NCBI GenBank assembly: GCA_031310005.1
Contig: CM062381.1
Coordinates: 2,852,001 to 2,916,000, forward strand
Length of the DNA stretch: 64,000 nucleotides
DNA from: Dactylellina haptotyla
Lineage: Eukaryota; Ascomycota; Orbiliomycetes; Orbiliales; Orbiliaceae
Direction: 5' to 3'
The notes under the pieces are model-generated. The model was not told where the DNA came from and searched no databases. It worked only from the letters and a program-made list of their open reading frames with translations. Position numbers and translations under genes: made by a program. Below, one piece after another: positions 33,377 through 46,074 of the stretch. The stretch's first letter is position 1; each line of letters begins with the position of its first letter.

Positions 33377-36300
33377 GGTTGACAGATAATAGCAGCGACA
33401 GAGTGCCGCCGAGGATTTGATCAAACACCGAGTTCCAAGTAATTTGAAGTGGGGATAGTTATATATTCCTCCGAAGCGTCCAAGATCGAGTCGAGCGGCA
33501 AGATTGCGGAATGATAGAGGTTTTTCTAAGAAAAAATATATCCGAAAGAAATAATGCCGTTATAAAAGAAATTCAAAGTAAAAGCAAAGTACCGCAGATT
33601 ATTCTCAAGGCGTTCGTTCAAAGCCGCCAAAGCCGGACTCGGGTGTTTTTCGAATGTAGGGGTTGCCCGGGATGAGAGAATATAAGATCGAATCTACCAG
33701 GAAAACAAAGTATATATGACCCTGTCCAGAAGCCTAGCTACCAGTTTGTCATAAAAAATAAACAGTTGGAATCTTGGAGCTGCGTTTGATTTAGACCAGG
33801 AACAGTTGAATGTTAAATAGATTAATTGGTCTCCGCCAAGTTGGTACCAATTAATATATTAAAATGAAAAACACCAAAACCAGCCAACAAAGGGAAAAGG
33901 TATTCGTAATATTGTAAGATTTCGCTTTCACTTTGGGTATATTGGATCAGAGGGTTCCAAATCGGATTTCCGAGGTGTGGTGGTAAATTTGGTCTGTCGA
34001 AGGTGGTAGGCTTCTTTGCCCGAGTCGGTGTCAACTTGTGTATGATAGATGAGGGGTTACGTTTCACGACAGTTGCTTGCCGACGGGAACGAAGAGTCGA
34101 TGGAGTTTGATGCGCGAGGCTAGCGGACGATGGAAGGGGTAAAAGCGAGGGCCTCTTTTTTGAAAATAAGATGTCTCGACCAGTCGATGGGTAGGGCTGG
34201 AGTTAGTGATGGATCCTGGGGGAGGACGAGAATTGATAACGGGTCTGATAGTCGGGATCGTGGGGCGTCATGCAGGAAACGAGACACGGCTATAGTACGG
34301 GTCCTTTAAGTTAGTTTGGATGGACGGACAAAGCTCGACACACTCGAACACCCGTTGGTAGGTAGGGGGCAGGCATGAGGTTACAGCGTGCGTAAGACCT
34401 TTGGGTCGAAGCTTAGAGGTGGCGCTTCAAAAAATGCAAGATACTTCAAGGTTTACCGTTGGAGGTGTTTTGAAGACATGCCTTTTTTGGTGCACTTGTT
34501 TCTGAGGGGAAACCTGCGTGACCCCAGCGGCTAGCCTCCACTCTAACACTTTCAGGGCTAACGGGGAGTGGATAACTGGGGGGCAGGATGGCCAAGTGCG
34601 AGCCCGACGATGGTGTTGCTCGCCAAACAGCTAGCAGACACCCAACCCGGTGGTTACCGCAGCAGATGAAGGGGGAGGAAGTCTAGGTGGCCGGCCTAAT
34701 TTTGCGATATTGAGATATCCTCTGATGCGAACTCTGATCCGCGACAGGGCCGGTTTTCTGTAGAGGCGAGATTGAACAAAAAAAAAATAACGAAGGGCTC
34801 GTGCGAACGGGTACCTGATCGCTGTCTGCTGCCGTGAACGATTTGCTTCTTTGACAGATTGGCAAAACCTGGAACGTTCGCCTCGACTTACCACTCTCGA
34901 ATGGGATGTATCAGTGCCGTCGCACAATCCGTCGAAATCGCAGGTCGATATACGCCGGGTGGATCAGCAAAGGGATAAGATATCAGAGGATTATTGTTCG
35001 TACGCAGGCAAAAAAGATGCTGCTGCGTATAGCCGAGGGGAAGGAGCACTGGTGTAATGATAGTATGAATCTTCAGATCTGAAATTATCGGCGAAGGAAA
35101 GATATATCCTTGGTCGATTTCTCTTCTTTTATTTTCTTATTCTCTTCCTTCAAATTCTTCGTCCCTGACAAAGAAAAGGATTTCACCAATCCCAGGCCGA
35201 GGAAAATAGATAAAAAATTTCTCAACTGGTGAGGTCCGTCAGATTTAGAGCTCAAATCAACCAGTGGAAAATGCCGCTAACTAGCAGGAGTCGCCTGTCT
35301 TGATTACCAGGCAGCCGGCATGCTAGCTGCAAGAAAGATGCATGTAAGGCGAAGGGCTGCTGGGATGCTGGGGTGCTTGCTGGGAATGAGTTTGATAGAG
35401 TGGGGACAAAGCTTGCAAAGGGGGCCACACGGTTTTGGAGCCGGTTCGAACAATGCACATTCAATACACCGGCCTAGCCTTAAGCTTATATAATGATATT
35501 TCTCGTTTGCGGCTGTATGCAGAATGATGGTATAGAGTATCGGAACCTCTGGTAAACTGCGGATTGATCAAGCAAGACTAAGGTCGGCTGTGAGGCATTC
35601 AGCTAAAAACGGTCGTCATCGATCGCGATCGGGCTTGGATCGATAATGCCGTTTTAAATTTGCTTGCATGAGCTGATGATAGACAGTTCGGGATCATTCA
35701 GGCCAGGTCCATCCGAGGAAACCCAGCCGGGAGAAAAGCGTTAAAAAGGGAAAGGAGCAAGGGAAGGGGCCTCTGCATACGTAGTCTGATGGCGGGGGTT
35801 TGTTCTACCTGAACCATAAAATTCAGGTCATATCCATTTCGCCTAAGCTCCTTCTCGCCAGGTGGGGTTGTCCAAATCGCTAATTCCGTATGCCTGTCCT
35901 CCTAACCTCTGCTTCACAATTTTTCCGCTGGCTCAGGTCTACTAACCTGCATGCAAAATGGAGAGGGCCGATGGAGAAACATCAGGAGATAAAAAAGCAA
36001 ATGTCTTTTGATATGGGTGATGTTATGTTAGATGAGGGGCGCACGATGCCTCATCGTAATAATCCAAGCCAATCCAATCACAGAACTTCAAAGAGAACTT
36101 TAAACAATCTCACGCCACCTAAGCCCGAGCTTTTTGGGAAGCTAATATACTTTAATGCTAACCTTATAGTTTCATTCGGGAAATGTTCGTTGCTTTGATG
36201 TCTGCGGAAGGGAGCCACGGCAGGCAACATGTTGGACTGTTTTCTAGATCCATTCCGCGTTCTTCTGGAAGGGGTCATTTGGACAACCTAAAAGAAACGA

Positions 36301-39300
36301 CACCCTGCCCAAGTGTAATGCGGACATACAACAGTCCAGAAATCCTGGGGGGAGGAGATATCATTTCGTTCCCGCTGTGTTCCTCGAAATAAAGACATTC
36401 CAACTATTGGAGCGTAGATTTCTAATTTCTCCAAGGGCTGGATTGGCATTGAGATCTGAACATTGGGCGGTCGTGATCCTCTGGACCCCCCTGGTCCGAT
36501 ATAGGGTTGTTTGCAATTTCATTGGTACGGCCTGGGGAGAAGCGTGCTTGACGCTTAAAAGTGCGCAGGCACATGTGATTGACCCCCGCCAGCCCAACAT
36601 CCAATCTCTTGCCAGCATACTCTCGACAGGCATCCCAAGCCGTGTCGAGCGATTGCTGCTGCCGCTGGGAATATTACAGCGATTCTATTATTCTCATTTC
36701 GTGCTTTTTTTAAACGCTCAAGAAAATCAAGAGATCCCATGATTCATGATTCATGATTCATGAATTGCGGCCCGATTCTGTAAATATCCCAGAGCTGCGA
36801 CTGGGAATATCACAACATCAGATTGGCGAAATCACATTATTATTATATAATATCATGTGAATTATAGCCTCGTTCTTTTTATTTCTCCATATTGCCCATT
36901 TTAGCGCAAAAACGCCTGCTGGACGAGTAAAGAGGAAGCAGGCTGAAAATCCAATCTCCGTCCGAACATTCGTAAAGGAAAAAAATGGATGTCGCTTCAG
37001 CTGGATGGCTGGGAGTGGCCCCGTTGTGAATTGGCAAATCTCAAAGTGCATCGGAGCTCGTAGAACCGATGCTGTTTGCAGAAGACATCTTGGCCGCGCA
37101 ACGACACAGAGACGGGAGCGCATTATGCCATCGAGGCGCCATCGTTCGTTCCGTGGGACGTTGTTCAAAGCGTTGTTCGGAACACGACTACAATCGGTTT
37201 CTGGCTAAATGCCTTGATACATATGGCGACGAATTAGTGCGAGAAGGGCTGGCTGCATCTGGCTGTGTTCTGTGGCACCTGTCAAATGGTCTCTTCGGAT
37301 GCAATTTCCAACCAACATTTTCATTTTAACCCGAAAGCTTCCCGCACAAGCATCTCGAAAGAGCGTGAAGATGAGAACACAATAATTTCAATAAAAAGAA
37401 ATTTCAAATACGTATAATCGCTATGAGATCGAGGGGAAAAGGAAAGAAAGAGAAAAAATAAATGATTTTCATGTCCACAAACTCCTTGTCGCCTTATTCG
37501 ATCTGCACTATGTCGGCATCTCAGGCCCTAGTCGAGGGCGACGACGACCAGGAAGCATTTCATCCCTAATATCATCTCCCTATTAATGAAATTCGTCACG
37601 ACTCGGCAGCTTAGCAATGCAGGCTCGAGCCTCCTTTCCTGCGGCCAGGCACCAGTGTGCTTGACCCCTCAAATCGACTCGAGGTTCAAAACCTTATCCG
37701 TGTCGCCACTAGCTCCTTCCCACAACCACGCGAGATCACTATTGAATCTAATCCCAAAATCAAGGGCTGCAGGATAGCCATATGGCACACGTAAGGAGAA
37801 ACCTAGCATGGGAAGTGTTTCTCCGCACCACCTCTCCCCGAACCAGCGCTTGTTAGAGCTATGTCCTTTGAAACAAATGCTCAACATAGTTTATTAATCC
37901 AATCTTCCTGGAATATTCCGCTTCGAGGCTCCATTTCGCAGGCCTGTCATCCTTCCCGCTGACGATTTCACACGTGTCAGCCAACATCTGAACATCCCGC
38001 ATATGATGTTCCCTGCGGGTTATATAGCCTGACACCGACACCTCAGTTACGAAACAAATAAACTAATTAGTAGTTCTACCTCTGAATTAGGTAGCGGCAT
38101 TTATGTATGATTGATGAAAAATTTTGTGTCAGCATTTCGGGCATCCCGATTTCCACAGACGATTGTACGTGTACAATCGCCACCATGCGCCAACAGTACT
38201 GCAGTATTGAAGTCACTTCGAATGCCACAAGAGAAATGTTGCGACTTGCGGCAGAAAAGTGGCCGCCGCAAGTTGATTCCTTTTTCTCCCTCCCTCTAAT
38301 TCCGAACGTCCAAGCGCACAACCCTCTGGCGACGAGCCGGCTACCAGGATATGGAAGTGACATGTGCGACGCTCCATCGCGTCGCTTCGATGCATATGCA
38401 CGATCCTTCTCTTTTCGCATTCTTCAAAAAGAAAAATCAAATGATAAAACATTCCCCTGCGTATCTTGTGGCAGGAATGTTAGCGACAGACTACTTTATC
38501 GCTCCTCGAAGATTCGGGATTCAGCAGGTATTAGGATTTCTCGTTTCGCGCGGATCTCCTGGTGACCTGGTTGGCCTGGGGTCTCCCCGGCCCCAGATCG
38601 TGGTTCGAACCTCTAAACGATCATGCATAACTCAATCTGTTAAACAACAGATGACCAGACCTCAAAGCTTAACTCCGCGATTGTCGGTGATCTTTTCTGA
38701 TAAACGGGGTTTAATAATAACACGAGAGGCACTGCGATTGGCCCGAGTCCTCGCGGGATATTCCATGGGCGGAACCCGAGGAGTTGCTGTTGAGGTTTCT
38801 GATATCATCCTACGTCCTGCTGTGGAGCTCGAATTCCTTGGCGTTGCTGCAAGCTTTCAGTCGCGACCAGATGTATCGATCCCCTTCCTGATCGATTCAG
38901 GCCTCGCTTAGCTGCATTACGGAAAAGGTGACCGCTACCGTTACCTTAATAGCCCTAGGTATTGCCGACGTGATGTTCACTATTGTGCGAGTAGGCAGCG
39001 AGTTTCAGGGTGTCTCAGTGGCGTTTTTCTTCTTCTTCTCCGCGCTGTCGGCCGGGTGAGTGGAATTCGAACGAACAGGCAATGCAACGTGTGATCGATT
39101 TTCGAATCGAATGCCATGAATTGCGACAATTAATTCGAGCGGACGAGCCATGGTACAGGAATCCCTGCAGACCGACAGGCCGGCTTATCGATAAGAGCTA
39201 ACCAACCAACTTGCAACCACCCTGCTCAAACTTTTGTGTTGCCCGCGCAAGCTTCGACCTCCCGCGGCCGAGTCCGATCCCAACAACCTCATCCCGACTA

Positions 39301-39383
39301 CAGTCACCTATTCGAGACATCGTCTTTCTCTGTTCAATCACCCGTATCGACTGCAGATAGCCACGGCGCATATCCTCACCGCC
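33377..39383. other. Six-kilobase region without supportable genes
   Basis: Frames here are short, mostly below 130 codons, overlap on both strands and show no conserved motif. The longest is 38351-38911 (+, 186 codons, begins with ATG), which overlaps a 152-codon frame in another phase; neither has domain features. Composition is mixed, without the strong AT bias of RIP-mutated transposons, and I see no transposase, reverse transcriptase or long terminal repeats. The 1-2 kb next to 33376 probably contains a complex promoter of the Zn2Cys6 factor (long C/T- and A-rich tracts), and the part near 39300 is the CIA2 promoter. Non-coding RNAs cannot be excluded. Confidence 0.4.
36739..36767. repeat. 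Heptamer tandem repeat CATGATT
   Basis: Three perfect copies of CATGATT followed by an imperfect one (CATGAATT). The unit is partly palindromic (ATCATGAT). It is a simple repeat in non-coding sequence. Confidence 0.75.
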
Positions 39384-40162
39384 ATGTCTGACATCATCAA
39401 CGCCAATCCAACCATCCTCAACGCCTCGGATCTGCCCACTCGCCTCTCCGAGTCCCGCAAGAAGCAGTCCTCGTCAGCCTACATCGCGGACAGCATCTCC
39501 CGCCTGCCCACCTCCAAAACCCTCCTGCACGACCCCTTCGCTCCCAGCCCCGGCGGGGACTCTGCCTATTCGTCCGGCGCCTCCGACCAAGACGACGATG
39601 AGGACGAGTCAGCCGCAGAAGACATTGACGAGCAGGAGATATACGGTATAGTCCACCCTCATTCGCCGCCACCATCACAATCACCTTCCCTAAAATAAAC
39701 AAACAAGACAAGACAATATAATAGTACAAGAAGTTATAATATCACAGCACAATTATAATATGATCTAACATCTCCCTTTGTTAAGATCTGATCTCCTCAA
39801 TCTCCGACCCAGAGCACCCCCTCTCCCTTGGCGAACTCGCTGTGATCAACCTCCCACACATTCACGTCACCCACGGCACCCCTACCCCATCAAACCCGCA
39901 CCCGATGTCTCACGTCCTGGTGGAAATAACCCCAACAATAAACCACTGCTCGCTAGCCACCGTCATTGGCCTGGGTGTCCGCGTGCGGCTGGAGCAGGCA
40001 CTGCCCACCAGATTCAGAATCGATGTTAAGATTAGAGAAGGCACGCACCAGAGCACAGACCAGGTGAACAAGCAGCTGAACGACAAGGAGAGAGTGGCGG
40101 CGGCCTGTGAGAATGAGACGCTGATGGGGGTGCTGAGCAATATGCTGGCGACTTGTAAATAA
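39384..40162 (+). CDS. CIA2: CIA2/MIP18-family cytosolic iron-sulfur assembly factor
   Basis: Two exons, 39384-39645 and 39786-40162, encode 212 residues; the intron is GTATAG...TAAG (140 bp). The N-terminal 85 residues are a disordered, acidic extension (SDQDDDEDESAAEDIDEQE) common in fungal members. The conserved domain starts across the intron, DLISSISDPEHPLSLGELAV, followed by ITPTINHCSLATVIGLGVRV with the conserved reactive cysteine, then LPTRFRIDVKIREGTHQSTD and VNKQLNDKERVAAACEN near the end. Cia2 with Cia1 and Met18/MMS19 forms the targeting complex that hands 4Fe-4S clusters to cytosolic and nuclear enzymes such as DNA polymerases and helicases. The gene converges with SNU114, with 272 bp between stops. 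Confidence 0.95.
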
Positions 40163-40434
40163 AATTTGAACCAATTTAGGATTCCTAACAAAAAAAGTGG
40201 GTTTGTATCCAGCGCTGAGAGTATTGGCTGAGTAGGTACTCTTGTACGATATTGAGAATGATAGCAACAGAAACTGTTGATGAATTTGAGCAAAGGCCTT
40301 TTTGCATCAATTTTGGTGTTTTATTACATGAGGTGATGAATATTCTCAAATATCGTACATTCTATACGTTCATTCCCGTCATTAAAACAAAAAGCAGATT
40401 CTAAATTTTCCACGCTTAAAAAACCCCCCCAAAT

Positions 40435-43400
40435 TTAATTGAGTAAACCAGACTCTTGCAAGCTCTTCTGCAGCTCTGGCTCTAGGAACTTTGCAATTGT
40501 CACATCCTCGCTCAATCCCTTTCTCCTTCTCGTTTTCAGAGTGAAATCTCTTGCTAACGCTTGGGCGTTCGCCGGTTCCAGAGGTCGTAGTTTGATTTCC
40601 TTATCGAGCGGGTCGCCAGGAACGACACTCCACTTGTCGAAGACTAGAGAAACGAAGGCTTGACCTTGTGTATGGATCTAAAAGAGTTTTATATTAGCCA
40701 GATATTCCCAATTGCATGAATAGGAAGAGTATATATTTGGAATTCAACTTACTCTAAGATCTGTCTCAAATCCAAAAGAGTCGATGACTGGTATCAAACC
40801 TTTCACAAGATATAGTGCTATTCGAACCATCAGTTAAATTTCTTCAGATAATCGATTATTTGATAACTTACGAGTACCAGCGATAGGACCATCGGTAAGA
40901 ACGTGGCCTCTTCGCTTCGCGAGAACAGTATACAATGGACTGACGGAATCCGCAGGTCCAGTCATATGGCACGAATACATCGGCTCCATAAGACGCGGTG
41001 ACGCCATCAAGAAGGACGAATAGCACGCCCTCCTAGCAGTAGGGATAATCTGTCCACCACCTCTGTAGATCGCTTCCGAGGCAAGAGACGCATCCATTAA
41101 CTTGAACTTTGTATTTCGAATGGCTAAATTATCATCATTAGTGGAAATACCTCTTAATAATTCGAAAGGAGCAACTTACGTTCTTCACAAAGAGGTCCCT
41201 CACGTGTACCCCACGAGAATCCCTGCTTGATAGAATCCCTCACGGTATTTAACAGTTTCTTGTCGACTTCGGAAGGTAAAGTATCATCCTGTAGAATATT
41301 CGGACTTGTCTCCTCTGGGCCAAATGCCCAAATACTTCGACTTGCCAGAACATCCCATCCGTGGTTCTCCTCGAAGAATTTGCCAACCTTCCGGATCGGC
41401 CATTTAATGCTGACTCGGCTGGTCTCGATATCCTTTGCGACGTCTTCCTCCAGCGGTTCCGCAACCATAGTGATCTTGTTCTTCTTGTTCGGTGTCATCG
41501 CATAACACTTCAAAGCAGACATCTCCACCACTGTTTCGCAGAATCTTGTGACCGGATCGGAAACTTTGAGCTCCATCTCGGAGTATAATTTTCGTAGATC
41601 GTGAAGTACACAGTCCATGTATAACTCCCCGGTTCCCAAAATTATATGCTCGCCGGACTCCTCCACCTTTGTAACGACAAGTGGATAAGATTTGTTGATT
41701 CTTCGAAGACCATCCAACATCTTGGGTAATTCTGAGGGGTTTACGGGTTCCACCGCAACCTTGAAGACAGATTCTGTAAAATGTTTTATCGGTTTGAAGA
41801 TGTAGGCATCATCCTCCATTTTCGGTGGAACCAGCGTTGCGGTCTTGACGATCGAGTTGTCGATACCGCCGAGGAGACACCAACAACCTGCTGGAATACC
41901 AGACGTAGGAACCTGGTATCTAGTTTCGGCGACCCAGACGTCCGAGATAGTTGCTATTGTCATGTCCTCTTCATCGTCGATTGTATAGCCTTCCCCGAGT
42001 ACCCGAACCTGGTCTCCTACCTTAACCGTACCTGACATTACCCTTCCAAATGCGTGAAAACCCGTGGCGTCAGTCGTATTGTACAGCTTAGTGATGTGGA
42101 CCACCAAAGGACCGCTCTGGTCGCAGGTCAACATCGCATTGGCAACCTCGCTGTCTAACGGCCCGGTGTAAGAAGATTCTATCTTTGCTCTAGCACCGTC
42201 CACAGGCGAGGGAACGTGCTGCAGGATCATATCGACGAATCCCGTCGCCGTTCCAAAAAACTGCTCGCACACAGCCTTCAACAGATCACCAGCATCCATT
42301 TTGTACTGCGCCGGTTTCAACTTGATCCCCAAGCTTGCCAGAGTCGCCTTCAAGCTCGACGAGCTTTCGCCAATCGTATGAGCGTACAGCTTGTAAAGCG
42401 GTTCTAGTACAAAGTGCACAAATGTCCTCTTCGCACCCTTCTCCGCAGCCTTCTGGCGGGTAAACTTCCTGCTCTCCGCACTGAAGTAAATATCTCCCCA
42501 CATGCGCTTCGCGAACCCTTCCACGTCAACTCCAGAGTACGTATCAGCGTACATCTTCGCAAACGATTTTAACGAGAAACACCACCCCATCTTCGTAGAC
42601 GCGAAGCAAACATTGCCCTTCTCAGGCGACAACCTCAGATCATCCCTCCCCGGTGCCGCCTCCGCTATTATCGTATTGACCTGCTCCACGGTATGTTTGA
42701 TCTTGAAATACGCATCTGTAGGCGGAATCTTCAATTCGAGGATCAATCGGTCCATCTTGTTGACCACAAGCACGAGCGGCATATTCTCCGTAACAGCGTA
42801 CTTGATAATCTGCTCAGTATTGATCATCAACCCTTCAACCACGTCCACAACGAGCACCACGCCATCCGCCAACCTCACCGACGCCGCAACCTCATCCACG
42901 AAATTCACATGTCCCGGTGTATCGATAATATTCACCAGATGCGACTTCCCTGACGAACTCTGCAGCACCAACGACATGGGCGACGATTTAATCGACAATC
43001 CCCTCTCCCTTTCCAACGTATGCACGTCCGTATACCGTAACTGCGGCTCTTCCCGCCTGCCCACCGCCTTCTTCTGGTCGATGATATGCGTCTCCAGCAC
43101 CAACATATCCAAGAACGCCGTCTTGCCGTGATGTAAATGCCCCGCCACTGCGACGTTCCTAACCTGGTCCGGAAAGCTCATCATGTCCATCATAAACTCC
43201 CGCGAGAAATGCGTGACCGGCAGCTCGGCTTCCTCCACGATGAACTTTTTCACTTTTATCGGCGCGATGATCGGTTCGGATAACGGCTGGGCGTCTTCTT
43301 CTTGCACCATGGCCTCCACGTCCTTGCCGTAGACTTGCTCCGCTGTCGGGTAGTACTGTTTATCCTCGTGTAGTATAACGGCATTGGAGGGCCCATCGTC

Positions 43401-43723
43401 GACTTCCATCAGCTGCATGTTCGCCTCGCCTTCGGCATCCGAGGGCGAGCCATCCTCGTCGTGGTCGAAGTCGACGTATGCGTCCGCGCCGGTGTCCTCG
43501 TGGCCGGAACCGTCGTCCGAAGAGTCGCCGGCATCTCCTATGTAATTCCCGAATCTAATAGCGTTGGGGAAGTTATTAGCAATTGTCTTTTTGTTTTTAT
43601 TTCCTCGCTTTCCCCCAGTGGGCGAAGTTGGATTTGGGTTGACTGTGGGAAAGGTTCAAGACTGATTCGTCGGGTGGGATGAAAGGGAACGAAGGTTACT
43701 TACTCGTCGTATAGGTCATCCAT
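40435..43723 (-). CDS. SNU114: SNU114 / EFTUD2, U5 snRNP GTPase
   Basis: Five exons, 43723-43704, 43554-41180, 41123-40872, 40817-40753 and 40677-40435, encode 984 residues, the family length. The 20-nt first exon encodes MDDLYDE and joins to [20 protein letters not shown], an acidic N-terminal tail. The EF-2-like body has G1 [15 protein letters not shown] near residue 145, G3 [11 protein letters not shown], and G4 [14 protein letters not shown]. Later come [20 protein letters not shown] and [20 protein letters not shown] of the EF-2 domain IV/V region, and [20 protein letters not shown] at the end. It controls Brr2 and thereby U4/U6 unwinding and spliceosome disassembly. The first intron is 149 bp, longer than the other introns of this gene. 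The ZIP transporter gene follows head-to-tail upstream, 466 bp away. Confidence 0.97.
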
Positions 43724-44189
43724 AGTGAATTGGGGTCTTTATGATAGGTTTCGGTCTAGAAATTGATGCTGTCGCGCTTGGGAGTGGATTGGGTATGCCC
43801 GGCGCCGGCTATTTCGAAGAGATCGAGGATGTTGATGGTGGTGATGATGGAGCTTGGTGGGTGAGTCGCGCGAACTCTGCTGGCTCGAAATTTTGGCGTT
43901 TCTTCATCAACGCCACATCAGGAAGCTCGTGTTGTGGCGCTGCTTCAACAAAGCTCCCGCGCACTTATTTGAGTACTCATAAATGTCAAAGACAATATCA
44001 AACGGTAAAAATAATATATTTTTTAAGAAGCCAGGATATATTCTATTATACATGTATATGTCTTTTTTTTTTCCCATTATAGCTTCCTCATATCGCAAAA
44101 GATCCAAATGAAGATTCTACAATTATCGCCCGAGTCTCTAACAAATTTACAACCTGCCACATCTATCTTGAATATAAAATGCCAAAAGA
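43724..44189. promoter_or_regulatory. SNU114 upstream region
   Basis: This stretch of 466 bp lies between the SNU114 start and the stop codon of the ZIP gene on the same strand, so it holds the SNU114 promoter and the ZIP 3' end. An A-rich run on the minus strand (GGGAAAAAAAAAGACATATA around 44056-44075) may belong to the ZIP polyadenylation zone. No exon is seen. Confidence 0.35.
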
Positions 44190-46074
44190 TCATGCGAATG
44201 CGCCAACAAATGCCATCCCAAATGCTCCTGCAAATACACATAATGATGCTTGAATTCTTTTCTTTCCCTTTAATATCTTCCAACTCTCATCTGTTAAGAA
44301 GTCTTCCGCAAGAAGTTCGACCAATCCACTTTTATAACTAACATTAGATATTGTTCAAGCCTTGAAGGGATATGAAAGAATAACTTACGCAAAAAGAAGT
44401 AGACCAGAACTAATTGCATTCATAATTCCGACCATCAACAAGCCGACTTCACTCGCCGGGTCGTAGAGGGTATGGGTTGCAAGCCCGATAGCTTGGCCAA
44501 TTGGAGTAGTAGTACCGCTAAAACCCGCCACTGTTAATACCCGAGTTTAAATTTTATATAGCTAAGTTCAAAAATGCACTACTTACTATGCCAAAGCCAT
44601 CAACCATGGCTTCATAGATCCTTTTGGGAAAATAGTGATAGCGGATATCCTGGCCCCCAACGCCAGTCCCTCGAACGTTTCTACACAAGTCCATCAGCCT
44701 TCCGAATGTAGCATACCACCACGAGAGTTTAACTTACGGTGGAAAGAAATAGCAATAAGAAGAACCATAAAATTTGACCCAGTGGCAACGCTCAGTGCCA
44801 TTCCGATGAAGACGCTGTGGAATAAAATACCCGCTTCCAGTAGCATCACCTGCAATAGATTCTTCTTCTGTTGCGCAATTTCCGCAGGTGACATCTGGCT
44901 AAGGTGTGCCGAAGGATCGCCATGTTTCGAGCTGCTACCGTTCGGAAGGTCGTCCATCTCAGAAATTGCCTCGTCATCAGAATCCGAGATTATCGGCTCC
45001 AGAGCAATCACGTCCCGACTATAAAGATAGTTAGCAAATATACCTTCAATCCAGTCTGACCTCAACCAGTCTTACTCTTCAGAGATACGGTTCAATTGGG
45101 AGCTTATGCTCCCGCTCCGGCGTTTGTGACCCGTCGATTTCCCTAGTAAGCTGCTAGCCGCTTCACCATTCGTCCTATATTCTGGATCTTCCTCCGGGTG
45201 TAGGTCAGGGCGTAGAGCCGGGGACCCTGGGGCAACCATGTGCTCAAAGTCGCCGTGGCTGTGAGTCGCCGCACCCATCCCGCTAAATATCATCTCGATA
45301 GTAACGACAAAGAATACGGCTGCAAGGGCGATGGCACCCGCCATAGCCGGGTATGTTTGTGTCCAAAATTTCGGTAGACATGGGTCCGTTAGAGATATGA
45401 ACGCCGTGGGAAGAAGCTACACGGAAGGTTTGGCGTTAGCAGCCGTCACGAAATGTTGATGTGTATATCAAGTGTTGCGTACATGTACAAAAGCTGTCGC
45501 CAGAAGGACTCCGGTTCCAAAGTGCCGCGCCAGAAACCTATAATTCTAGTCAATACCTCGGTTCGGATACTCAAATAAGACGTTTCATAGAACTCTCTTA
45601 CAGGAAGTGATGTGGGACTTTCAGTTGCGGTACTCGACGGACCAGAATCGGAAATCCGCAAGCTATATCAAACGACCTTCATTAGAAAACTCTCTATCTC
45701 AGACTACAACGGATAGTCAACATCTCCTTACCTAGAGTACTCAGCGCCAGCACTATCACCAAAGCCAAGACGTGTAACGGAGTATCATATGAACCCTTGG
45801 CTTTGCTACCACAGGTCGACTGTCGCTCCAGAGTTAAAGAGTGTCTCGACTGCCCTGCACGTACATCGAAGATCCAAAGTTAGCAGAGAATGACGGCAAG
45901 GGAATGACGGCAAGGGCTGTGCGTGTGTGTGACGGCGGGAAGCATTAACCTTCGGCGAGTCTCCTTATGACTATAGAAAGGCAAGATGTTAGTTTACGGC
46001 GCCCATGCATGAAGAGATATCCCAAAGAGAAAGCTCATACCGTTGCCCGCATGGATCGCGGCGGCGTCCGTCAT
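44190..46074 (-). CDS. ZIP-family zinc transporter (Zrt1/Zrt2-like)
   Basis: Ten exons, 46074-46041, 45970-45950, 45854-45732, 45662-45602, 45537-45483, 45416-45076, 45018-44738, 44680-44587, 44517-44389 and 44328-44190, encode 425 residues. Features in order: TM1 PLHVLALVIVLALSTLACGF; RHFGTGVLLATAFVHLLPTA; FISLTDPCLPKFWTQTYPAM; TM3 GAIALAAVFFVVTIEMIFSG; a long acidic/Ser-rich cytosolic loop with a short HSHGDFEH metal site; TM4 LEAGILFHSVFIGMALSVAT with the conserved His; TM5 HQTFEGLALGARI with the second His; then YGTTTPIGQAIGL and NAISSGLLLFAGLVELLAED. The pattern matches fungal plasma-membrane zinc importers of the Zrt1/2 group. The unusually many small exons were each checked for phase. 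Intron 2 contains a 14-bp tandem duplication. Confidence 0.94.
45888..45915. repeat. 14-bp tandem duplication in ZIP intron 2
   Basis: The unit GAATGACGGCAAGG is present twice without spacer inside the intron spanning 45855-45949. It lengthens an otherwise ordinary intron and looks like a recent slippage or duplication. Confidence 0.8.

Noticed and set aside
38560-38645. GTGGTTCGAACCTC motif resembling a T-arm
   Set aside because: No acceptor or anticodon stems can be formed around it.
38351-38911. 186-codon ATG frame in the 6-kb gap, overlapped by a 152-codon frame
   Set aside because: No domain, no signal peptide, and the overlap in another phase suggests both are chance frames in GC-richer sequence.
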